Assembly (NCBI GenBank): GCA_964521105.1
Contig: CAZFPO010000117.1
Location: forward strand, 1-9,349
Reading direction: 5' to 3'
DNA length: 9,349 bases
Origin: JAQUGA01 sp964521105
GTDB lineage: Bacteria > Bacteroidota > Bacteroidia > Bacteroidales > WCHB1-69
A program made the translations under genes and the position numbers. Below, piece after piece: positions 1 to 5,432 of this stretch (position 1 is its first letter; each line of letters starts with the position of its first letter). Below the pieces are notes generated by a model. That model had not been told where the DNA came from, searched no databases, and worked only from the letters and a program-made list of their open reading frames with translations.

Positions 1-20
1 GGATAGTTTTCTCTCCACCT

Positions 21-50
21 CATCAGAGTCTCCAGCATGGGACTCTGATG
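21..50. repeat. 30-bp palindromic repeat, copy 1 (perfect arms)
   Basis: The left arm CATCAGAGTC and right arm GACTCTGATG are perfect 10-bp reverse complements around a 10-base spacer (tccagcatgg). A short T-run (attttc) follows on the plus strand, so it could act as a weak terminator in that direction, but no plus-strand gene ends here within the window. Confidence 0.75.
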
Positions 51-59
51 ATTTTCCCC

Positions 60-89
60 CATCAGTGTCTCCATCATGATACTCTGATT
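60..89. repeat. 30-bp palindromic repeat, copy 2 (degenerate)
   Basis: This has the same length and layout as the copy at 21-50, with arms catcagtgtc and tactctgatt. Substitutions break several pairs, so it looks like a decaying copy. It sits 9 bp after the first copy. Confidence 0.55.
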
Positions 90-102
90 AAGATAAAAAA
101 TC

Positions 103-119
103 CGACACCGAAGGTGTCG
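103..119. repeat. Short perfect hairpin
   Basis: CGACACC and GGTGTCG form a perfect 7-bp stem around a GAA loop. The flanks (tc before, aatatttgtagcc after) resemble other Bacteroidota intergenic palindromes. No terminator T-run follows directly. Confidence 0.5.
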
Positions 120-152
120 AATATTTGTAGCCCTAAGATGTTAAAAGTTAAA

Positions 153-203
153 TGATTTTGGCGAAAAATTTGCTTTGAGTTTGCAAATTTTATGACAAAA
201 TCA
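153..203. repeat. Long interrupted inverted repeat
   Basis: The outer arms TGATTTTG (153-160) and CAAAATCA (196-203) pair perfectly. The inner arms AAAATTTGC (165-173) and GCAAATTTT (183-191) also pair perfectly. A symmetric 4+4-nt internal loop separates them, and the terminal loop is 9 nt. The element is AT-rich and unlike the 30-bp repeats around it. Its function is unknown; it could be a fragment of a small non-autonomous element or a structured RNA. Confidence 0.5.
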
Positions 204-255
204 AATATTATGATTAATTTTTTCGTTTCAGCCAATGTTGGTGTTTTCTCCTCTC

Positions 256-285
256 CATCAGAATCTTCATCATGGGACTCTGATG
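256..285. repeat. 30-bp palindromic repeat, copy 3
   Basis: The arms CATCAGAATC and GACTCTGATG differ from perfect pairing at one position. The spacer ttcatcatgg is close to the one in copy 1. Confidence 0.65.
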
Positions 286-301
286 ATTTGTTCCATAGTG
301 C

Positions 302-314
302 GGTGCGCTGCACC
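302..314. repeat. Short hairpin
   Basis: GGTGC and GCACC form a perfect 5-bp stem with a GCT loop. It is one of several unrelated small palindromes in this intergenic block. Confidence 0.3.
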
Positions 315-366
315 TTATTTTTTCTCAGTCCTTGATGGTGTTGTTACCAACAAGGCTTTTTTTCCT

Positions 367-424
367 CATCAGAGTCTCCAGCATGGGACTCTGATGATTT
401 TTCGACATGGGGTTCTGATGATTT
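367..424. repeat. 30-bp palindromic repeat, copy 4, plus a half copy
   Basis: Positions 367-396 match the copy at 21-50 exactly (arms CATCAGAGTC and GACTCTGATG, spacer tccagcatgg). Immediately after, 406-424 repeats only the right half in degenerate form (catggggttctgatgattt). This looks like partial tandem duplication or decay of a second copy. Confidence 0.7.
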
Positions 425-454
425 TGCTGGTCATGGAGCGGTTATGATACGCTG

Positions 455-534
455 TAATGTCGCACCTACGGAGCTTTTTGGACTTTTTTTCCATCTGTTA
501 ATTGCCATAATGTCGCCTCTACGAGGCTTTTGGA
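455..534. repeat. Two copies of a TGTCGC-TACG intergenic repeat
   Basis: The segment taatgtcgcacctacggagc (455-474) and the segment ataatgtcgcctctacgagg (507-526) share the frame aatgtcgc-N-ct-N-tacg-N-g, and each is followed by cttttTGGA-like bases. The second contains a small CCTC-TAC-GAGG palindrome. This repeat type occurs between genes in many Bacteroidota genomes (from general knowledge; not searched here). Confidence 0.5.
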
Positions 535-551
535 TAGTTTTCTCTTCACCT

Positions 552-581
552 CATCAGAGCCTATAGCATGGGACTCTTATG
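552..581. repeat. 30-bp palindromic repeat, copy 5 (degenerate)
   Basis: Starts catcagagcc and ends ggactcttatg, with mismatches in both arms. The upstream flank 532-551 is nearly identical to positions 1-20, so the duplicated unit is longer than the palindrome. It lies 16 bp past the stop codon of the minus-strand TPR gene, but no T-run follows in that direction, so a terminator role is doubtful. Confidence 0.55.
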
Positions 582-597
582 ATTTAAAAATATTCTA

Positions 598-1611
598 TCA
601 CTTACCTTTTCGAACTTCCAAAACATGAATCCGTTGTAAAGCCATTTCAAATTCAGGATTTATTTTCAAAGCCATATTGTAATTTTCAACGGCAGCTTTT
701 TTATCCCCCATTTTCTCGTATGCTACGCCTCTGTTATAAATAGCTTCAATAAAGTTTTGATCAATAGCAATTGCCTTTGAAAAATTGTCTATTGCTTCCT
801 CGTATTTTTTCTCAAATTCCATGGCAATCCATCCTAAATTATGGTACGACCACTTGTGGTTTTTGTCAATTTGTAAAATCATTTGATAGCGTTCTTTTGC
901 TTTTTGAATATTTCCGGTTTCTTGATAAAACATTGCTATATTATAATGAGCTTCAATACTTTGAGGCTTGATATTTAAAGCGTTATTGTAATAGTCCAAA
1001 GCAACAGGATTATGTCTAACATGGTACAATAAACCTAATTGAATGTAAGCATCATAGTATGCCGGATTTTGATCCACCGCTTTGTTATAATTTCTAATGG
1101 CATTCATGGTATCACCTTGTTCTTTGTATGCATAACCTTTCATGAAAAATGCTTGTGGATTTCTTTCATCAATCTCAAGTGCTTTGTTCAAAAAATCGTT
1201 CATTTCGGTATACCGCTTATAGTAAAGCTGTATTTCGGCTAATTTCATTATTACATCCACATTTTTCGGTGATTTTGAATAGGCTTTTTCTAAAATTTCC
1301 TCACTGTTTTCAAATTGCGCTTGCATGAAAAATAAATCTGCTAAAAAAATGTATCTTTCGGGATTTGAAGAGTCGTATTTTAACGCCATATAAGCGTCAT
1401 AATATGCACTATCAATGAGATTCGTCTTTAAGTAATATTGAGCTCTTTTTGAGTAAGCCCCGGCATCTTCGGGATTTTCATCAATTTGAATGCACAAATT
1501 GGCTAATTCTTCGGGATACTTAGCATATTTTTCTTTGTTTTTGTTGCTGTTGCACGAAACAAATAAAACAAAAGCGGTTAAAATTATCGGTAAACTAATT
1601 TTTGATTTCAT
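598..1611 (-). CDS. TPR-repeat lipoprotein
   Basis: The product is a 337-residue putative lipoprotein made almost entirely of tetratricopeptide repeats, a scaffold for protein-protein contacts. The chosen ATG at 1609-1611 begins MKSKISLPIILTAFVLFVSC, a basic n-region and hydrophobic core followed by a lipobox-like FVSC, so Cys20 is the likely acylated residue. Two upstream in-frame ATGs (1615-1617, 1630-1632) would add only MLSKIML and spoil the signal peptide. From about residue 45 to 330 there are roughly eight TPR units with typical helix signatures, for example AFFMKGYAYKEQGD, AHYNIAMFYQETGN and AIYNRGVAYEKMGD. It is probably anchored in the envelope facing the periplasm. It is transcribed away from the caspase cluster and need not be related to it. 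The specific partner is unknown. Confidence 0.85.
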   Translation of the reverse strand: MKSKISLPIILTAFVLFVSCNSNKNKEKYAKYPEELANLCIQIDENPEDAGAYSKRAQYYLKTNLIDSAYYDAYMALKYDSSNPERYIFLADLFFMQAQFENSEEILEKAYSKSPKNVDVIMKLAEIQLYYKRYTEMNDFLNKALEIDERNPQAFFMKGYAYKEQGDTMNAIRNYNKAVDQNPAYYDAYIQLGLLYHVRHNPVALDYYNNALNIKPQSIEAHYNIAMFYQETGNIQKAKERYQMILQIDKNHKWSYHNLGWIAMEFEKKYEEAIDNFSKAIAIDQNFIEAIYNRGVAYEKMGDKKAAVENYNMALKINPEFEMALQRIHVLEVRKGK

Positions 1612-1629
1612 GAGCATAATTTTAGACAA

Positions 1630-1637
1630 CAAAATTA
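1630..1637 (-). promoter_or_regulatory. Possible -7 box for the TPR gene
   Basis: Read on the minus strand this is TAATTTTG, matching the Bacteroidota TAnnTTTG -7 consensus. It lies about 18 nt upstream of the preferred start codon, which would give a very short leader and would exclude the longest start. No good TTG -33 element was found at the usual distance, so the call is weak. Confidence 0.25.
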
Positions 1638-2023
1638 GTAAAATTGAGGAGAATTTAAAGTGTTTGTGGATATTTAGATTTTAAAGTGGTGTTTTTTGAA
1701 AATGTTTTAAAGGAAAAGAAATTCAAACTGAATGATTTGCTGTTTTAAGGTTGCTGATTTGAATAGTTTTAGCACTATTTGGTAAATAATAATTGTTAAT
1801 AAGAAATGTGTACTCCTCTAATGTTGTATTTTTCTTTTTATAGTCGTTTTAATGATGATATTCTTGAAAATCTTATCAATTGAAGAAATTTATTTTTGTA
1901 AATTTTAAAATAAATTTAACAGTTTTATTTATGAATATAAAATACCTAATTACTTGTCAAAAAGAGCTTAATGAATTTATATTGATAAAAAACTAATTTT
2001 TTATATTTATAAATTATTTTTTT
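1638..2023. other. AT-rich divergent intergenic region
   Basis: This gap between the minus-strand TPR gene and the plus-strand cluster has no convincing coding frame, RNA gene or large repeat. It is very AT-rich. A second box matching TAnnTTTG (TATTTTTG, 1891-1898) has a TTG at 1864-1866, but the spacing of 24 bases is longer than usual. It most likely carries the promoters of both flanking units. Confidence 0.5.
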
Positions 2024-2031
2024 TATATTTG
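2024..2031 (+). promoter_or_regulatory. Candidate -7 box of the cluster promoter
   Basis: TATATTTG matches the Bacteroidota TAnnTTTG consensus. It is placed to give a leader of about 80 nt ahead of the gene at 2118. The expected TTG-type -33 element about 20 bases upstream is not obvious; that area is A/T homopolymers. The leader is AT-rich and shows no strong hairpin. Confidence 0.4.
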
Positions 2032-2117
2032 CCTTTGGTAAACATAATGGGGATTTATTTAAAATAAAAAATAAATCATTACTGTAAATAAATTAATAAA
2101 AACTAAAATATAATTGT

Positions 2118-3284
2118 ATGAAAAAATTATTATTATTTATCATTGTTTCATTGTTGTATTCTCAAATAATTTATTCTCAAGATGTTACTGTTGAAAACGT
2201 TAAAGGTGTTGGTTTAACCAGAACCGATGCTACGCAAGATGCACTTCGGAATGCAGTGGGTGAAGCTTTTGGGACTGTTGTTCAATCTTCAACAATTGTC
2301 GAAAATTACAATGTTGTAAAGGATGCAATTAGTACAAGAACACAAGGCGTTGTAACAAGTTATAAAGTAACTAAGGAAGTTCCGTATAAAGACAGATACG
2401 AGGTTTTTATTACTGCACAAGTCAGCTCACAAGCAATCAAACAAAATGCTGCAACCTTATCGCAAATGGTAGGAGGGCTTAAGTTTCTGGTTATGTATGA
2501 CGATCGAAAGTTAAATGCAGAAGAAAAAGAATATTATAATTATTGTTATGAACGAATTAACGAAAAACTTGCCGAAAAACAATATTCTTATACTGAAAGT
2601 ACCATATTTACAAATTTGGAATCATTATTAAAAAATGATACCAGTGAAATTTCGTATATTAACAATATGGGTTTATATTCTAATTCGGAATTTATTATCC
2701 AAATAAAAAAAATAACTGTTAGAACTAAAGAAGCCTCATTAAATAGCGATTATAAAGTAATTATTGATTTAAAAGCCTACGATAATTGTACTGCAACAGG
2801 TTTAGGAACAATTACCTCCGAAAGTGATTGGATGAATTTGAGCGACAAGCAACAAGCAATTAATTTAGCCATAAAGGATGCACTTAATAAATATTACGAC
2901 CGCTTATTTATGCTTTTTAGCAATTATATGGAAACATGGATAAATAATGGAGCACCATACGAATTACGTTTCTATGGTTTTGATCTCGACGATGGTGTTT
3001 GGTTTACGTATGAAGATTTATTGAAAGCAGATACGGATACTAAAGAAGATCCTATGGATACTAAAGCTGGCACTTATTTGAAGATAAATTTAAAATCGAT
3101 AAAAACACCTTATAATTTAAGCCGACTTGCTTTTATGAAATTTGCAGATGTACCCGAGCTAAAAGCACTTGCTCCAACGTATGCCATTAAGTATGGACGA
3201 CAGTATTCTTTTATACCAAAAGGAGCAAATATTCCAGAAATTCAAGCAAAAATTGAAAACCTTAAACGAATTAATAAGCAATAA
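2118..3284 (+). CDS. Secreted FlgT_N/LPP20-like protein
   Basis: The product is a 388-residue exported protein. Residues 1-21 are a clear signal peptide (MKKLLLFIIVSLLYSQIIYSQ). Residues about 22-105 resemble the FlgT N-terminal/LPP20 type domain: a VKGVGLTRTDATQDAL stretch, then RNAVGEAFGTVVQSSTIVEN, and a closing YEVFITAQVS strand. In FlgT this domain is part of a periplasmic/outer-membrane ring-associated protein; here there is no flagellar context, so only the fold is suggested. The rest (about 110-388) is a mixed alpha/beta region I cannot assign. It ends with GANIPEIQAKIENLKRINKQ. It is probably the first gene of the cluster, 16 bp before the next. The role may be in envelope assembly or anchoring; this is inference. 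Confidence 0.7.
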   Translation: MKKLLLFIIVSLLYSQIIYSQDVTVENVKGVGLTRTDATQDALRNAVGEAFGTVVQSSTIVENYNVVKDAISTRTQGVVTSYKVTKEVPYKDRYEVFITAQVSSQAIKQNAATLSQMVGGLKFLVMYDDRKLNAEEKEYYNYCYERINEKLAEKQYSYTESTIFTNLESLLKNDTSEISYINNMGLYSNSEFIIQIKKITVRTKEASLNSDYKVIIDLKAYDNCTATGLGTITSESDWMNLSDKQQAINLAIKDALNKYYDRLFMLFSNYMETWINNGAPYELRFYGFDLDDGVWFTYEDLLKADTDTKEDPMDTKAGTYLKINLKSIKTPYNLSRLAFMKFADVPELKALAPTYAIKYGRQYSFIPKGANIPEIQAKIENLKRINKQ

Positions 3285-3300
3285 TTTAAAATCAGTAATT

Positions 3301-3852
3301 ATGAAAAAATCGATACTAATAATATTTTGTATAGCATCTTCTTTGACAATTTTCGGTCAAAAATTTTGGTCCGAAGCTAATATATCATCAAGCTATAATT
3401 CTAAAAAAAATTATACCGTTGCAATTTTGCCTGTTACTTCAAGCGATGCTAGTTTGAAGGATAGAAACGAGTTAATGGATGCAGCTTATAATCAACTAAG
3501 TACAATATTAACTGGGGTTAAAAATTTTCAAACTGTAAACAAAGAAACGGTGTTGCAGGCTTGTTATAAATATGCATTTGGTGCCGGTAACATAAATGTT
3601 TCAAATTATAAGCAAATAGCAACAGATATAAATGCAAATCTTTTAGTTTTAGTTCAATTATCAAAAGATAAAAGAACAATAAAAAAGAAAGAAGTGGGTA
3701 CCATCATGGCTTTTATTCAGTTTTTTGATGTTGAAGCCAATAATACAGTTATTTATTCAGGGAAAGGGCGTTCAATAAATCCTCTTTCCGAAACGGTAGA
3801 AATTGAAATGGCAGTTGAAAAAGCAATGGAGAAAATGGTTAGACTAAAATAA
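3301..3852 (+). CDS. Small secreted CsgG/LpoB-fold-like protein
   Basis: The product is a 183-residue exported protein. The start at 3301 gives a good signal peptide (MKKSILIIFCIASSLTIFGQ). A longer in-frame start at 3169 would overlap the upstream gene by over 100 bp and bury the signal peptide, so it is rejected. The mature part begins YTVAILPVTSSDAS, continues with a helix ending in LTGVKNFQTVNKETVLQAC, and has the strand DINANLLVLVQLSK followed by AFIQFFDVEANNTVIYSGKG. This order (AVLPF-like strand, helix, F-x-V-N-R/K strand, 'a-DaNlll-gql' strand) is typical of the CsgG, LpoB and FlgT middle-domain superfamily of envelope proteins. It has no lipobox Cys. It is closely coupled to the preceding FlgT_N-like gene, so the pair together recalls a split FlgT-like layout. 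Confidence 0.65.
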   Translation: MKKSILIIFCIASSLTIFGQKFWSEANISSSYNSKKNYTVAILPVTSSDASLKDRNELMDAAYNQLSTILTGVKNFQTVNKETVLQACYKYAFGAGNINVSNYKQIATDINANLLVLVQLSKDKRTIKKKEVGTIMAFIQFFDVEANNTVIYSGKGRSINPLSETVEIEMAVEKAMEKMVRLK

Positions 3853-3918
3853 ATTTCAAAAATTAGTTTTAGTTTGGTTTAAAATAAAATCTATTAATTT
3901 CTAAACAACTATATTAAA

Positions 3919-5400
3919 ATGTTTAAAAGTTCATTTTTTTATAAAAAACAAAATAAAAGAAAAGTATATTTTATTTTGCTTACATTTTTGCTATTTTCGT
4001 TTAATTTCAATGTTAAGTCGCAGGTATCATGTATTAACGACATATCAAAAAGCATTTGTGAAACTATAATGAACCAAATTGAAAAAAATAAATTTCCAGA
4101 GGGTTCAAAAATTGTTATATTGCCATTTATTGGAAGTGATAACGAATCGGATACAATATTGTCAAGATTGGGAATTAAAATTTCGCAACAATTGTCGGAT
4201 GAATTAAATTTTCAATTATATAATTCAAGATATTCGCGAAACAGAAATTACAAAGTAATTATCTCCGAAAATAAAAATAGTTTATTACTCGAAACTTCTC
4301 AAAAGTTTTTCAAACTGCCAACACAAGCCGATGAGAGCGAATTTAACAAAAAATACTGCAACAGCGTTAAACCAGATTATTATATTACAGGGAAATATAA
4401 ATTTGATAGCAGATTTACTAAACTCAGTTTATACAACATTTATTTGCAATCCGACCCTTTAAATCTTGAAAATAAAATTAATATTCCAATTACGTCAGTT
4501 AGCGAGATAATGATACCAGTAACCGACAAAGAAGAAATTGTAAAATTGCATACTATTTCGCTCGAAGAAGTTTGTGCATTTTTGGCAATGGATATTAAAA
4601 CAAAAGACTTAAATGAATTGGTTTGTCTTGATAATTTCTTGCTCATGGATACTAGACTTACAAGTCCTTTTTCGAGGATGTTTAAACTAATATTACAACA
4701 AAAGTTAGTTGATTTTGCTGGAATGCAAATACTTGCCGAATCTTCGCAGTCGATTGGAACTCCTTCAACTAAATATAAAATTTCCGGTACTTTTTGGGAA
4801 GAAGGTGGTAGTTTGAAAATTAATATGGAACTAAAAAATATCGAAAACAATAAAATAATAGCCAGTTCGGTTCGGAAAATTCCGCTTTTGTGGTTTGAAA
4901 GTAATAACATTTCGATTAAACCTGATAATTTTGAAACAGCCAAACAGAATGACGATTTTATTAAAAAAAATGAAGTTAGAACTTCGGGTGGATTATTATT
5001 AGAAATCAATACCAATAAAGGAAAAGATAATTTGCTCTTTTCAAAAGGCGAATTACTTAAACTTTACGTTAAAGCCAATATGGAGTGTTATGTTCGTTTT
5101 ATTTATTATTTTACCGATGGCACTAAAGTTTTACTTTTGGATAATTATCACGTATTACCCGAAAACTTAAATAAATGGATTGAATTGCCCAATCAGTTTG
5201 AATGTGCCGAACCTTTTGGTGTGGAGCTAATGATGGCGAGTGCACAACAAATGCCTTTTGAACCTCTTAATATTAAGATTGATAATGGGTATAAATTCAT
5301 TTTAGATGATTTGATTACAATAACTAAAAATACGCATAGGGGATTTATTGAAAAAAAACAATTTTCGGAAATTGGTATTCCAATTACTACTACTAAATAA
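3919..5400 (+). CDS. Secreted CsgG-like protein with C-terminal DUF4384
   Basis: The product is a 493-residue exported protein. A basic n-region (KKQNKRK) and hydrophobic stretch (VYFILLTFLLFSFNF) form a signal peptide ending near VKSQ at about residue 35. Residues about 60-180 hold a CsgG/TolB-N-like segment starting SKIVILPFIGSDNES, with DYYITGKYKF as a later strand. A second similar segment around 250-330 includes YKISGTFWEEGGSLKINMEL. The C-terminal part (about 355-460) matches DUF4384: GLLLEINTNKG, LLFSKGELLKLYVKANMECYV, then YYFTDGTKVLLLDNY and a late EPFGVELMMAS. DUF4384 is often fused to or encoded beside bacterial caspases; here it is the gene just before one, 32 bp upstream. It is probably a structural or recognition partner. 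Its function is not established. Confidence 0.7.
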   Translation: MFKSSFFYKKQNKRKVYFILLTFLLFSFNFNVKSQVSCINDISKSICETIMNQIEKNKFPEGSKIVILPFIGSDNESDTILSRLGIKISQQLSDELNFQLYNSRYSRNRNYKVIISENKNSLLLETSQKFFKLPTQADESEFNKKYCNSVKPDYYITGKYKFDSRFTKLSLYNIYLQSDPLNLENKINIPITSVSEIMIPVTDKEEIVKLHTISLEEVCAFLAMDIKTKDLNELVCLDNFLLMDTRLTSPFSRMFKLILQQKLVDFAGMQILAESSQSIGTPSTKYKISGTFWEEGGSLKINMELKNIENNKIIASSVRKIPLLWFESNNISIKPDNFETAKQNDDFIKKNEVRTSGGLLLEINTNKGKDNLLFSKGELLKLYVKANMECYVRFIYYFTDGTKVLLLDNYHVLPENLNKWIELPNQFECAEPFGVELMMASAQQMPFEPLNIKIDNGYKFILDDLITITKNTHRGFIEKKQFSEIGIPITTTK

Positions 5401-5432
5401 TTTATTTCAGTGTTAAATGAAAAATAATTAAT

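Larger units (their letters stand above)
1..597. repeat. Intergenic block of dispersed palindromic repeats
   Basis: No convincing gene lies in this stretch. It is filled with short palindromes: five copies of a 30-bp element with arms like CATCAGAGTC/GACTCTGATG plus one half copy, two copies of a TGTCGC...TACG-type element, and several unrelated hairpins listed separately. The text starting at position 1 (ggatagttttctct) recurs at 532, so the same composite unit occurs at both ends and the block probably continues upstream. Short open frames here cross the repeats, have no recognisable protein features, and are not annotated. Such small palindromic repeats are common between genes in Bacteroidota; their function is unknown. 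Confidence 0.7.

Noticed and set aside
74..447. Short open frames on both strands in the first 450 bp
   Set aside because: They run through palindromic repeats, overlap each other and show no protein-family features.
1..597. CRISPR array
   Set aside because: The 30-bp repeats are unevenly spaced, divergent, palindromic throughout and lack uniform spacers; no cas genes are present.
3169..3300. Upstream extension of the CsgG-like gene (start at 3169)
   Set aside because: It would overlap the previous gene by 116 bp and place the obvious signal peptide inside the protein; 3301 is a better start.
2118..3852. Flagellar FlgT or curli CsgG genes proper
   Set aside because: Only fold-level resemblance is seen, no flagellar or curli neighbours are present, and the CsgG-like protein lacks a lipobox Cys, so gene symbols were not assigned.
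4440..5015. 191-codon open frame on the minus strand
   Set aside because: It lies antisense within the DUF4384 gene, whose forward frame has clear domain motifs; the reverse product has no recognisable features.
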